A stretch of 62,000 nt of DNA, from the NCBI GenBank assembly GCA_009760855.2, contig WPIO01000219.1, positions 1 through 62,000 of the forward strand, written 5' to 3'. The position numbers and the translations under genes were made by a program. The notes beneath the pieces were generated by a model. That model ran no database searches. It was not told the origin of the DNA and saw nothing but the letters and a program-made list of their open reading frames with translations. This DNA is from Cristatella mucedo. Lineage: Eukaryota; Bryozoa; Phylactolaemata; Cristatellidae. Below, in pieces: positions 46,040-59,030 of this stretch (positions are counted from its first letter, which is position 1; the number at the start of each line of letters is the position of its first letter).

Positions 46040-46715
46040 AGCAACTCAAACGGTAACTCACTGCTCACTGGCCTACCGGCATGTGCAATCAGGTAAATAC
46101 AGCTGGCGCAAAACTGCTCAGCTAGGTTTGTCTGTCGTGAATGTCACAGTTGCCACATCGAACCACTTCTTGCCGTCCTGAACTGGCTACCAGTCAAGCA
46201 ACGAATCGACTTCAAGGTTTTGTCGCTCAATTTTAGGTCAATTCATTCATTGGCTCCAGCCTATCTCTCAGATCTTCTCCTCCACCAGGCCAATATCGTA
46301 CCACCCGCTTCTAAGAGTCCAACAGTTAACCACTAGATTGTAAAAACCTCAAATACTTTGGAGACCGTGCATTTAGCTCGTACGCTCCCAAAGCCTGGAA
46401 CTCACTCCCGAACATCCCCTGATCTGACCACGTTTAAAAATAACTTAAAAACAAATCTATTTAGAGCAGCATTTAGTGGGTCCCTATGATTCGTCCTTCA
46501 TGTGCTTATTCGTGCTGAAACTGTGCATGCTGCCAGTAACCCCATTTGAATGCCGACCCTGTGCATGTCACCCCTAATCATGTTATTCATGTTGTTTATC
46601 AAGCATGATATTACTCACCATTCAATTGCGTTTCCCTTCGCAGCGAATGTAAAGCACCTAGAAAGAGATTGAGTTTCTCTGAGGCCGCTTTATAAAGTGC
46701 ATTATTATTATTATA
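46040..46715 (+). mobile_element. LINE family 1, 3' part
   Basis: From GGTAACTCACTGCTCACTGG through the C-terminal ORF remnants to GCACCTAGAAAGAGATTGAG and CATTATTATTATTA. Confidence 0.85.
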
Positions 46716-47184
46716 AAAGTATTAATATTAATTGACTCTGTCTTTTTTGGAATCACGGCATTCTTGCTTAGACAGTGCTTCTACTACTAAGTTGCGATTG
46801 GAGCCTGGCTAATATTAGCTCGTCGGTATTTTTTTGATATTTATATGATGATCGGGGGATTCTTTCGTTAACCGTGCAAGATAAGTCTTGAGTCCCGCCA
46901 TTTCAAGTGGTTCTTGCAGGTTTTTGTTCGTATGGTAAGATAATTTTTCATACAATAATTAGCAATTATAAAATTTATAATTAAAATATTTTATGATTTT
47001 GATATTTTTTTATTGTCACAAATAAAAATTTGTCTTTTTTGAAAAAGTATAAATAAATAAGCTTGCCACTTTCTCTGTATTTAGCATAGGAGCAACAAGA
47101 TGTTGGCAGTTTGCACCAGTTTGGAGCCGAGCTACCGGTTCATAACCAACTCCTGAGGTCGCTTGAGATGATTCTCGTTTATTC

Positions 47185-47600
47185 TTGCTTAGGCTGTGAG
47201 TGCATACACACAAATCTCCTGCGTAACTCCCGCGTAGTCTTTGTGGTTTTGCGGAGTTACAGATGGAGATACATTATGTAGCTGAAAATAGGCAGACTTG
47301 ACCGTGGAGCTGATGTGGTTGTCTAGTGAAAGGTCACTGTGGAACAGGACACCTAGATTAAGTGCAGATTCAATAGATGACACGCTGGCGGAGCTGGCTT
47401 GGAGCATCACGTTTTTTAATATTGGAATCACACTTGGTTTTCCCATAACTAGTAAGTTTGTTTTGTCGTCTTCAATTTGTGAAAGTTTTCTCCATCCATG
47501 TGGGGATATCAATACACGCAGTAAGGGTGTGTAGAGAATTTGACCTGCGGGAGGGCTGGAAGGAATCAAATCAAAAGTTCAGCTGAGTGTTATTTGCATA
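47185..47600. mobile_element. Adjoining fragments: LINE family 2 tail (plus) and family 1 RT end (minus)
   Basis: 47185-47276 is a family 2 3' end (GGCTGTGAGTG..AGTTACAGATGGAGATACATTA). 47278-47500 on the minus strand matches family 1 (VMGKPSVIPILKN, LGVLFHSDLSLDNHISS; compare LVTGKPSVIQRL near 26860). Confidence 0.75.
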
Positions 47601-47699
47601 GAAGTGAAAGCCTAGATTGTAGATGGGCCGTCGGATGATCATGATCGCTCATATCAATATTATACAGTATTCGGGATAGGAGATTTGTTTACAAAACTT

Positions 47700-48320
47700 C
47701 ACTGGGTTAACTAATTCACATACAAAAAGTTCGGAAAACTTGTTAAGAATGATTAAGTGTTGCTACTTATAAACCAGCTCTCGTAGAAGGGTGACGTAAT
47801 AGCTTGAACGTGTGCAATTTCTTAAAAAAAAATTTGAAACACCTATTCGCGGAACACTGCATATAGTTACATTAGGACCATCTACAGTTAGATAGAAAAT
47901 GGTTCCCTATTTTGTAGATCTCTCTTGACTCTGACGGAAAAGTCTGCAGTTTTCGTGTGAAAAAGAGAGGCTAAAAGTGGCTTAACGTGTACCACTGACG
48001 AACGATGTAAGTAATCCGTAAAGCTCATTAGATTACTAATGGTCGCAGTTACGACACTTTTACTAGGAAACCCATAAGATTACACAGTGAAGGCACTGAT
48101 TAGAAATAAACGGCTCGTCACTTAATTGATTCGAATATTTTATCCACTCTTATTATTTCCAATTCCATTTGCAGCAATTGTAAAACGCCTAGAAAGAGAT
48201 TAAGTTCTATTAGGGAACTGTATCAAGTGCAGTATTATTATTATTATCATTACCTGTAGTCACATGTTCACTTGGATTTTCAATTTTTCTTACTTCTTCT
48301 GGCATGGCCAAGTTGTTAGC
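47700..48320. repeat. Unclassified dispersed repeat, copy 1, with LINE tail
   Basis: Blocks shared with 51480-51665 (TGTAGAT..; TCTGCAGTTTTC.TG; AAGTGGCTTAA) and with 55760-55880 (AAATAA..TTGATT.GAATAT; ACTTGGATTTTCA/ACCTGGATTTTCA). A family 1 tail with GTAAAACGCCTAGAAAGAG lies inside (48180-48255). Confidence 0.4.
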
Positions 48321-50484
48321 AGTCACAATATCATCATTGGCTTCAACGGAGTGAGGCGGTCCACTAAAATTGTGTGTAGGATCAGCTATTGATCTTCGGT
48401 TTATTTCTAAATGAGATGTTTAATTTCCTTGATCATCTATAACGTAAAAAATAATTATCAAGCCGTAAAAAAATGAGCTAGGTAAATATTAAAGCTGTGC
48501 ACATGCTAATATCTGTATCAGCTTAACTAGCTTAGCATTACATTAAGCAAATGCTCGAAGTGAATGGTTATAAAGAAGACTGTTCCAGCACCAGAGAGCG
48601 GTAATAGCAAAGCATTTCAGTAGTCTCAATCTATAGCTTAATACTGCAATGCCAAAACTCCGGTGGAGCTGCATTACGCGCAGAAGCCGATATAAGTGTT
48701 GTACCATTATTCTGCTGATTCAAGTTTCCATTGCCTGATTTAATAACACGCTGTCACTTGCCACTTTAATGTATTGCACAACCAACTGAGCTCACGCAGC
48801 TCTTGAACGGTGAGCGAGCCTGAGGCGAGCTTGCGAGAAGCAATGCACTTGTGTACATGCTTTCATATAAATGCAAGGGAGAAATTTTCTCGAAGCGATT
48901 TTCTTAATTCCAAGCTATTTTTAAGAGCACTAAAATATACAAAACGCTACTGTGTTATTCTCATTATAGACATTATACTGTTTTTTTTCAGTGTCGGCTA
49001 CAAAAACTGACATGGTTACTGCTGGTTAGTGAGTCTATTCTTGAAATCAAGCCAAGTAATTTTTTGTACCGAAGAGTCTGTAGCAGAAACTAATTAAAAC
49101 ATGCAATTTTTAACGCATATGTATGAGCAGCTTGAGGCACTGTGAGACGAGGCAAAACTGTTAGACCTGCGAAAGCATTAGCCAAGCCTAGTAACGGAGC
49201 TAAACAGAAATCTTACCTACGATCGAAACCGCGAGAACTTATTAGCAGTTCTATTTTGAATACGATCACGAAAAAATATTGTAGTAATCTAAGGCAATTG
49301 ATTGTTGGCAAAGCACTAATTTGGAGACGACTATTAAAAACAGTTAACCGTGGAGGCATTGTCCAGGTGAATCTACAATGTAGAAACTACACGAAAAAAG
49401 CTTCTGTAGCGTACACTCTCCAAGCTAAATGATTGGGAAGCTAACTTATGCTCTTTAGATGGCAAGAGACACGAAGGCACTACAATTGATGCAGCATTAC
49501 AGCTAGATGTGCAGGTGTCAATCCATAGGCTTTGTGGGTTAATTTCTGCCTATCACTTCATCAACGGGAAGCCATTGCTGCACCTTCAACAACTGATACA
49601 CATGAGATCCTATCATTTTTTACCATGCTTGCTGCTATACACACCATATGCAGGGCATCAATAGCTGTTGAGTATTATTAGTTCTTTCGATAGTCCAGCC
49701 AAAATTACGTTACAGTACCTTTGCCTAGAAATAACCAGGGAACTAATTAAGTATCTAGCCAACAACTGAGGTAGGGAGGATTTAATCCTGGACACAGATT
49801 AAATTTAATAACGACCCCTAGTAGTCACCTGATTTGATTGTGGTTTTTAGGTTCGAGTGAATTCAAGCAAGAATTCAGTTTTCATCAGCTGCTGCAGCAG
49901 AGTTCGGCAGTTTAAAAGATATATTTCTCGCCTTCTGACATAGAGAGCTCTAACGTGAGTTCGTTTTCATTGCAGAATTCTTACGAAAACCGAAGATCTT
50001 GAGAGCATCGTATACGGAAAACGATACAGCAGAAAAGACAAATGCAGCTCGGTATCGTCAGCTATTTAGTAATAGCCGACCCCATGGGCCGTAATCAATT
50101 GCTGGCAAGGGTTGGTATCAATAGAGAACATTAGTCTGAGAATAGACCGCCAGATTACTAGTCTGCTGGGTCAAAGGTTAACACCCCATGATAAGGAATG
50201 AGCAGGATTGGACAGGTGCATCTGAAGCAGGCTCGTGTCCTGTCCGTCACATCGACAGTTTGATTGTTGGCCTCAAGTGTTTAAGTAAGCTATCGGGATC
50301 AAAAGTCTTAAACGGAACATATAGATCGAGCTTAACCAGTATAGTTAGTAATGCCACCAACATCGTTTGCTATTTTAATATTATTGATCACATAAATAGA
50401 AATATAGCTCATTTGAATGGTGCTCTAAGAGAACTTAACCTCCATTTGGATACTTCATTCGTGCTATGGTAATGGAATACGGTT
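48321..50484. other. AT-rich sequence, no gene supported
   Basis: A 96-codon basic open frame (49142-49432; RGKTVRPAKALAKPSNGAKQ) has no recognised family and no exon context. Confidence 0.35.
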
Positions 50485-50788
50485 GCTTATAATAATAATA
50501 ATAGTAATAATAATTCACTTGATAAAGCGCCCTTAGAGAACTTAATCTCTCTCTAGGCGCTTTACATTTGCTGTAAAGTGAAATGCAATTGAATGGTAAG
50601 TAAAATCATGCTTGAAAAAACAAACGGAATGAATAATATGGTTAGGGGTGACATGCACAGGGTCAGCATGCAAATGTGGTTAGTGGCAGCATGCACAGTG
50701 TCAGCACGCATAAGCACATCAAGGACGAATCACAGGGACCCACTAAATGCTGTCCTAAATAGGTGTGTTTTTAGGTTCCTTTTAAATG
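50485..50788 (-). mobile_element. LINE family 1, 3' UTR copy
   Basis: (AAT)n head, perfect hairpin GCGCCCTTAGAGAACTTAAT..CTAGGCGCTTT (50524-50563), then 3' UTR to TAGGTGTGTTTTTAGGTTCC. 5'-truncated where a plus-strand SINE begins. Confidence 0.85.
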
Positions 50789-50940
50789 TCGCGACCTGGG
50801 TCCTGAAGTCGCGGTTTTGAATCCTGTGGTGGCCATCCTTTATTCCCGCTACTCAGTGGCGACGATAGCCATAAAGGTTCTTCTTTTGCTAAACCAAGAA
50901 GGCTATTAAATCAGCTACTATTTGCATTTTTACTTTGTAG
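50789..50940 (+). mobile_element. tRNA-derived SINE
   Basis: GACCTGGGTCCTGAAGTCGCGGTTTTGAATCCTGTGGTGG body with ..ACTCAGTGGCGACGATAGCC and end GAAGGCTATTAAATCAGCTACT. Head truncated. Confidence 0.7.
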
Positions 50941-52585
50941 CACACGACCTCAGTCATCAAACACATAAGCCTTGACCTTGGCTAAGACAAAAACCTTAAC
51001 AACTGAGCTACAGCAGGACAGGGCATGTTAAAAGAGTAGTAACGGTAAAGTGGTGTCGATTGAATGCCAATTGAAAGTTATGTGATAACTCTTACAGTGT
51101 CTTGACTAGACGATTAACAACAGTCCTTTTGAGAATGTTATGCAAAAAATGAAAAGGGCGACTGGATGATATTTGGCTAGGAGGTGTGAGTCCAATCGGC
51201 CTCTTATATATTGATGCAACAATGGCGGGTGTGAAAGAATTAGATACAACCCTTTGAACGGAAAGACATTAAATACCTCAGTAGTGGCTGGACTAAGTTT
51301 GTTCACTAATGAAGACCCGAGATATTTTTGCATACAGTCTTCAGATTATGAGATCTTTTCACAAAAACTCGTTATACTAACTTTTTTAGACGAAACATTT
51401 GATAGATTTTTTAAGGATCAAAGGTTGCTACAAAAACACCATTTCTTGTAGGACAAAGCATTAAAGAGGCTTGAATGTGTTCATTTTCCTAACGAAAAGT
51501 GAAAAATAGCTAATGTCTGAGCCGTGCACACACATACAGTTAGACATTTAGAGTTGTTCAGCAAATGATTCCGTGTTCTGTAGATTTATTATGAGTCTGA
51601 ATAGGAATTCTGCAGTTTTCATGGGAGATGCCGCAAGTGGCTTAAAATAGTAATTATGAACACGCGCTAGAAATGGACATGCTTAGGTACTGCTACAGCC
51701 AGTCGTGCTCCCTCGAACAGCCGTTCCAAGGGCAAGTGTGAAATATGGTGGTCGCCCCTAAAGCTTCTCGAGTCAGATTTGATCTATTTTAAGTCGTCAA
51801 TTTGTTGGCCTGAACTAGATCGAGTTGCAAAGCACTGATAGGCGATTCTACCAAACCTTAGTAGTTTGTATACAAGATTCTTATGCAGCTAGGTCAGTCT
51901 TATGACTGAACTCCACGAGAACATTTACTAGTACAACCACACGAACAGGATTCTAAATCCAACATGCTCTCAATACTGGGGAAATCACCCCATACATTTC
52001 CAGTGTCTCCGTCGGGTCAACACTCAAATTGATATGGGGCCGGAACAGGAAATAACAGCAATCGCAGCATCGGCTCGGGCATGCTCGGGCATGCATCTGA
52101 AGAAAGCTCCGACGCCCCTTTCATCGCTTCACATCTAGCTGTCAACGAAAAGAGGAAATTCACCACGACGAGTTTCCACATTCAGATAGAAGAAACTGGG
52201 ACGAGGTGGGATAAACAATGACTTCCTTCATCTCTAAATATGATGCAGGTACCCCTTAAGTCTATCACATTGTGCCAAATGCCGAATACTGCACGTTTGG
52301 GCTGGCGAGGCAATACTAAATCGCACCCACAGGCATACATACATAAACACACGCGTGCGCACACACACAGACACGCACACTCTCACTTACGCAAACACCC
52401 ACACACAATCGCAAACACAGGCACATACTCACTCACACACACGCACACATAATGCGAGCACCTTTATTATGCAGCCGTGTATGTTTGAGTCCACCGATTA
52501 ACTTCCACTGCTGATGCGGTGTAACAGCAGAGGTAAGAGATATTTAGGGGTGATCTGAGATGGTAAGCAGACATGCAACACACCT
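50941..52585. other. Unassigned, with unclassified repeat copy 2 and CA-rich tract
   Basis: 51480-51665 shares blocks with 47850-48000. 52330-52450 is an imperfect (CA)n tract. Confidence 0.4.
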
Positions 52586-52850
52586 ATTTATGACAGCATT
52601 AGTGGTTCCCTGTGATTCGTCTTTTATGTGCTTATGTGTGCTGACATTTTTGCATGCTGCCACCCACTACACTTGTATCCCGACCCTGTGAATATCAACC
52701 CTCACGTTATTCACGTTGTTTATCAAGCATTATACCATTCATCGTTCTATCATGGTTCCCTTGCAGCAAATGCAAAGCGCCTAGAAAAATATTGAGTTCT
52801 CTGATGGTGTTTTATCAAGATTATTATTATTTTTATTATTATGCAAAAGA
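52586..52850 (+). mobile_element. LINE family 1, 3' UTR copy
   Basis: CACCTATTTATGACAGCATTAGTGG.., hairpin with wobble pairing (52774-52813), tail GATTATTATTATTTTTATTATT. Confidence 0.8.
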
Positions 52851-53749
52851 GTGTTAGGGGTAGTGTCCTAAGTTATTACTATTTCCAGAACGTAGCAATC
52901 GATATGAGTAGCATAAACTAGTGTTACGAACTTATGAGTATCGGAACAAGCAAACGTTCTCTAGAAATTTCTCTAGTTCAAAAGATCTTCACTTCTCTAG
53001 TCAATAGACAAAAGGACATGATTACTGCTTCGGGCACAAAGATGGAAGCTAAGGTCTCTGGCAATTTAAATTTAGGCCTGCCATAGGAGAATGCATCTGT
53101 AAGGAACTCCGAAAAATCTTACGTGGAGAAGTTTAGACAGTGGCAAAGAGGTCGGTAATCACACATGTGAAAGGCATGGCGTTTTTCAAGGATCTTATAG
53201 CACATGATTTAAACAGCACCCCATGCAAAAAATCCAGCTATGTTGGAAAAATGATTGACAAATAACGACAGTACATCTACCACTTACCGACCTACCTCAA
53301 ATAAACCCACCTTTTCAGTCCTAATGTTCTGAATATACGAGAGACTACATTGTCTCATTTATTCTCGCCTGAGGTAAAAATAAGGCATCATCCATGTCGC
53401 AATCAGACAAGAAATGACGAATGTCTGGTGACGAAAACAAAATGTCTGATCTATCATAGGCTGAGCTAAGAGTTTGGCTTCCTCCATCTCACGACGAGGA
53501 AAATAATTACGAACGTCTGATGACATTTCAAGTGAAAAATATCGGGCTGAAATTTGAAATGAGTGTTTGCAGTTGTTCTCATGCAGAAGTAATATTGCGT
53601 TTTGAAAAATTCAAGTTAAAGCGTTGAATTTCATCCAAGTAATGGAATTTGCAACGTAGGCAAAGCTGAGTCAAGCCGATTCTCGAATAAAAACATGATT
53701 TCGAACACTTGGCGTGTCTGCTACATCAAATATACCTACAGTTCCTGGA

Positions 53750-53990
53750 TCTAAGACTAACAGTAAAGCGCTCGGGCTTCACGACATTCACGACGAAATA
53801 TACCTACACGACCTGGGTCGTAAATCACGAGCGACCCGGGTTGTGGGTTCGAGCCCTGAAGCACGAAATTCTTTATTGCCTGCTGCAGCAGGGCGATTTC
53901 CCTGAATGGTTCTTCTGCAGCTATCTCAATGAGGCTTTGAATCAACGCCTCATTTATCTAATTTTATTTATCTATTTATTTATTTAAAAT
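53750..53990 (+). mobile_element. SINE, variant subfamily
   Basis: GACCCGGGTTGTGGGTTCGAGCCCTGAAGCACG (B box GGTTCGAGCCC), GCAGCAGGGCGATT, AATGAGGCTTTGAATCAACGCC and a TTTATTTA tail. The same design as the main SINE with a different body. Confidence 0.65.
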
Positions 53991-56215
53991 TGATTGATCA
54001 ACTAGCGTTTACCTCTTTTTTTAATTACTCGAATAGGACTTGGAATAGGTAATCCTGGTAAATCCTAGGTTTAAGCATTCCATCTTGAAGCTCTGTAATC
54101 CGACTAGAAATGCTATTCCAGTGATGGCTACGTTTAGTCCGAGAACACAGAGGTGAAAATGCTTTCAATCCTTATTCATTATTATTTTTTATCATTATTT
54201 ACTTATTTATTAAGTTAATTAATTAGCTTTATTACAAATTGAGCTGTTTCCAAGTCACATGCATGTCACTAATCAAGCTAAATGTGAATATCTCAATGTA
54301 TAATTAAAATAAAATAACGTTCAATAGTTGCGACATTAGACGTGCAGTTGATGACAAAAAATTGATAAAATTGGTTATATGCATATATGCTGCTTTCGAT
54401 TTAATTCAAGATAGACTTGGTTTTGCAAAGAACTTTTTTTAATTTTGGGCAAATATTGGAAAATCTTCAGTTCGTCTCGATGTAGTTACAGTCTTTCGAA
54501 AGATACCATAAATGAACCTTTTACTTGGAAGAAATGATTAACATTTTCTGTATTTGTATTCTTGACGTTTACGCTTAGGCAAACAATAGACAGGAAATAT
54601 GATGCATATTCCATTGGTCCATTTTAAGAGAAGCCCGCTCAGATTATCGATAGCTTGATGGCCAATAGGTTATACTAATTTAGTGCATTTCTCTATCGAG
54701 ATGAAAATACTTAGCAGCTAAGAAAGTGCAACAATTTGTGGGGACTTGTTAGTTACCAGTTCTATATATTTACCTTAGCTTCATGTACGCGATATTAAAT
54801 TCATGAACTCAGATAAAGTCAGCGTTGATAAGAAAATATTTTTACTGGCTACCGTGAAAAGTTAACAAGCGTGCGTATTACTGCCGGAATAGACTGAAGA
54901 AAAATAAATATCGAACTAAATGCCTGCAAATTTGCTGCAAGCAAATCAACAAAAAACGTATGTTTAGGTGCTTTGTATGGAGTATGCAAGAGCAAGCAAA
55001 CATTTACTGAGCCCGACATTTTTAAGCAAACATGAACACTCCCAAATTCACTTGCTAGTATGATCCTGGCTAATTGCATGTTCTAAATAATGCATAGGTT
55101 ACCATGCAAAGTGCAGAGGGACAGACTAAGACAAGTTGAAAAGGCGGACAACTGAAATGGAAAAGTTTACTTGAACGGGGCGTCCATTGATAATACTTAC
55201 ATGCTGCAAACTCACATAGAACAAGCGATGCTATAATGGCTGATATCTTAGCCGCAGAAGCTTTTTATGAAGTTACTTTGAAATTAAAAACATCGCTAAA
55301 GTACTGTACATTCCGAAAAGAGACTGTGGGGGCCAAGTAATATGCTATTATGACCTCAGGCGTATAAAGCAAATACTAAATATTAAGCGTGTAAGCTTCT
55401 TTCGCATACTGGAAGTAAATAACTGATAAACTTCAAACGTTTCTTCAAGCTGTCTCCGAATCATAGTTCGAATCTAATGCGAGATTTGAAAATTCGAAAT
55501 TTCTTTACAAGATTAAACATTCGAATATCCATTGGCCAGCAGAAAATCATGTAAGTATTTACCATGTTACTGAGTTCCTATTAAAACAGCTATAGAGGCG
55601 AACCTGTTCCTTACTTACATTCCTAATGTTTCACTGATCAGTATTTGAATGCACTCCAGTAACGACTTAGGGAATCTAATAGAGATTAATAGACTATTGT
55701 TAAAAGTCAAAGTATCGACATTTCCTAACGAAATCCTCAAGGTTAATCAGTAAAAGATCAGTTTAGAAATAAATTACACGTCGTTTATTTGATTGGAATA
55801 TCTTAACCTTACTTATGCTTTCCATGTGCACACCTGTAATATAACGCTCACCTGGATTTTCATAGTTGCTGACTTCCTCATTCCTTCTGCATAGATGGAT
55901 ATGCTGTAATAATATATTGATATGTATTTAATGTATATAAGGTATCATGGATGGCTGCTGTACATGAGAATCATGTTCTGGGTTAGATGTTGATTCTGGG
56001 TTCATTTACAGCATAGGTATTCTAATCCTCAGATCATCTATGCACTTACCGAAACTGAGGATAAAGCACTGAGGGTTTCAGAGTAAGCATCAATGCCTCA
56101 CATGTGCTACTTTTAACTGTGCCACTTTAATGCAGACTACGCTTAGTTATGCCTTCGCTTTGATACCTCCCGGCACTCCAGCAATATATATTCTCTCAAA
56201 TCCCTTGCATGACCG
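53991..56215. other. AT-rich sequence, no gene supported
   Basis: Only short open frames. 55760-55880 is unclassified repeat copy 3. Confidence 0.4.
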
Positions 56216-56217
56216 CA

Positions 56218-56455
56218 TTGATAATAATAATAATAATAATAATGCACTGGATAAAACACCCCAGAGAACTTAATCTCTTTCTAGGCGCTTTACATTTGCA
56301 GCAAAGGAAAAAGCGATTGAATGGTAAGTAAAGTCATGCTTAAAACACAAACAAAATGAATATTATGGTTAGGGGTAACATGCACAAGGTCAACATGCAA
56401 ATGTGGTTAGTGGCAGCATGCTCAGTGTCAGCAGGCATAACCATAACATCGGTGC
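56218..56455 (-). mobile_element. LINE family 1, 3' UTR copy
   Basis: (AAT)8 head at 56218-56243, hairpin AAACACCCCAGAGAACTTAAT..TAGGCGCTTT, and the 3' UTR to CAGTGTCAGCAGGCATAACC. Confidence 0.85.
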
Positions 56456-56474
56456 ACAAAGTTGATAATGAGAA

Positions 56475-57265
56475 ACCAAAAAACTAGTTATGGGCAAACC
56501 TATTGATGCGGAAATTGGTATACGTAGCGCTCAAAATTGGCTCCCCCAGCATATTTTCAGTTGCGTCTGAGCGAAATGTAGGTGTGCTGTTCTAAAGCGA
56601 CCTTTCATTAGACGCCCTCATCAGCTCCACAGTCACGCCTGCCTACTTTCAGCTACACTGCCTTGCTAAAACTCTGGATTGTTTAGACAGGGTTACTACA
56701 TCTGAACTGGTCCCTGCATTCGTGGAATCCCGTATCGACTTCTGTGACTCATATCATTCCGTCTATCGGCCTGTGCAATCAGGATTTCACAGTTGGTAAA
56801 AAATGCAGCTAGGCTTATCTCACGTTAGCTTCGCGTTTGCCACATCACACCACTTTTCGGACACCTGCACAGGCTCCTAATCAAGCAGCCATCGACTTCA
56901 AGGTTATATCACTCAGTTTTTGGTCCCTTCATTCTTTGGCCGAAGCCTACCTATCAGATCTACGTCTCTACCGGGCTTAAAATCTTACCACCGCTTTTCG
57001 GAATCTAATCGTTACCTGTACCTCATATGAACCTAAAATCCTTTGCATACCGTGCATGCAATTTGAATGTCCCTCAAGTCTGTAACTCTCTTTCGAGTGG
57101 TGTCACGACGTCATCCGATGACATGACCACATTAAAAAAACTAAACATGATTAAATTTATCACGCATTGAGTTGGTCCATGCGATTTGGCCTTTTGGTGC
57201 TTCTCCACGCCAACACTCTGCATTCTGTCACTAACCATATTAGCACGCTGAGCATGCATGTATGT
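56475..57265 (+). mobile_element. LINE family 1, very decayed copy
   Basis: Family order is kept: AAAACTAGTTATGGGCAAACC, ATTAGACGCCCTCATCAGCTCCACAGTCA, AATCAGGATTTCACAGTTGG, GACTTCAAGGTTATATCACTCAG, CGCTTTTCGGAATCTAA. Confidence 0.7.
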
Positions 57266-57267
57266 AT

Positions 57268-57525
57268 ATATGTATGTATCTCCGTCTGTAAGTCCCCAAA
57301 GTCATAAAGACCTTGTGGGTGTTACGCAGGAGAGTTTTGTATAGCGCACTCACAGCCTAAGCGGCTTTCGGTACGCATTCGGTAGCCAACAGACTTCGTC
57401 TCACGCAACAGAGAGAAAGTGGAAAGCATAGCTGAGCCAGGAGAGCAGTTTTGGTAGTGAGTAGCATAGAAGTAGCAGCTCAGGACCGCTGAAAAGGATG
57501 TGTCATAGTTGGCAGTAGGAGAGCA
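57268..57525 (-). mobile_element. LINE family 2, 3' end
   Basis: ATGTATCTCCGTCTGTAAGTCC, GTTACGCAGGAGAGTTTTGTATAGCG, GCCAACAGACTTCGTCTCACG; ends near TTGGCAGTAGGAGAGCA. Confidence 0.85.
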
Positions 57526-57815
57526 TGTGCAGTATTACCTCTAACCATGTCATGCTTGTTTTTATTGAGCATGCTACCATTAAAAATTCAATCATGCGTG
57601 CTTTGCAACAATTGCAAGGTGCCTGTAAACAGACACTCGCATGCTGAACTTGTGCATGTCATCCCTAACCATGTTATTCATGTCGTTTATCAAGCATACT
57701 ATTTCTCACCATTCAATCGCATTTCCCTTTGTAGCGAATGTAAAGCGCCTAGAAAGAGATTGTGTTCTCTGAGGGCGCTTTATTAGGTGCATTATTAATA
57801 TTATTATTAAGTGCT
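57526..57815 (+). mobile_element. LINE family 1, 3' end
   Basis: TGCTGAACTTGTGCATGTCATCCCTAACC, perfect hairpin AAAGCGCC/GGCGCTTT (57742-57781), tail CATTATTAATATTATTATT. Confidence 0.85.
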
Positions 57816-59030
57816 TCGAGGGCACTATAACGAATGTACTGTTACTATTATTACTATTGTTCTCAGCGACAGCACATAATAGATGGCAACGATTAGTGCA
57901 TATTGCTAATATGTCTGTAGAATCATTCGGCTTCACGACTTGAGACGTCGTTGTCTTTGAATACTTGCTGACACAGACATAGCTAGGAAAATGCTCAGGT
58001 GGGCCAGACATTGATGCTAGTAGCAGCCATCGGGTTTTTCACATGTCTCTTTTATGACGCCCCAAGAGAAAAACGCAGTGCCATCTTTTTATAACTCGAA
58101 AATAAATGTGCAAGAGTCTGTTTAAATCCAAGTTAAGCTGTTGGTGCGTCAAATGTTTTTGTAAAGCATCTATAGCATATAATATCTAAAAAAAATTGCT
58201 TTTTCTAGGAAAATGACTCAAGGGTCAATGATGTTAGCTGTGGAGTATTGAATCCTTTTAGCTGAATATATGAGCTAGAAATAGTAATGCAAAATAGAGC
58301 ATACCAATGGAGTCATAAAAAACTTACTCAAAATACAATCGCTAAAGCTCTAACCAGCCGCCTGCTACTGCAGGTCGTTTATTCATCGCCTGAAGATCGA
58401 TGCAACTAGCTGAGTTTTGGCATAATTAACTATAATTATGCCATAATTAACATAATTAAGTAGTCTTCAACTTGGCCAAGCAGCAGTCTGATAAAATAAG
58501 CTAACCAACAGCGATTTTAATTTTTCCTTTGTATTGCCAACGAAGAGACCTTAATTTCTATTTTGGTGCTTTGCATATGACAACAGGCTCAAGCTTATGG
58601 TCTTGGTCGTTAACGGCGAGAAATCGCTCTGCTCCACCCTAGATGATCACAACTTGTCTGCATGCAGATGCTGCACAGAGACACGTCAAAAACTGAACTG
58701 ACGACTGCAAAAGAAACAGACCTAGTCTCTTGGATACTTCCACAGACTTACTTATTCTTGCCACTAATAATAATCTTGGCTTAGTCAGCAGTCAAGGTGA
58801 AAAAATTGCTGCAGGCATCCGCCGTCACCTCATAAGACATTACGTTATGGTAGTCAGCTCATAATCGCTGACCAGTCTGGTTCACGACATTGCCCTAGTA
58901 GGGATCCTACCCATTCATCCATTGCCTTGGCTTCTTTCAGATCTGGGAGGGGGTTGCACGTATTTCCTATTTACTCACCCACTAATGTTTTAAGCCCCCA
59001 CGACTCCCGAATCGATCACCTTAAATAAAT
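57816..59030. other. No gene or known repeat recognised
   Basis: AT-rich; only short open frames. Confidence 0.4.

Noticed and set aside
49142-49432. Basic 96-codon open frame
   Set aside because: No recognised family, no splice context, within AT-rich repeat-like sequence.
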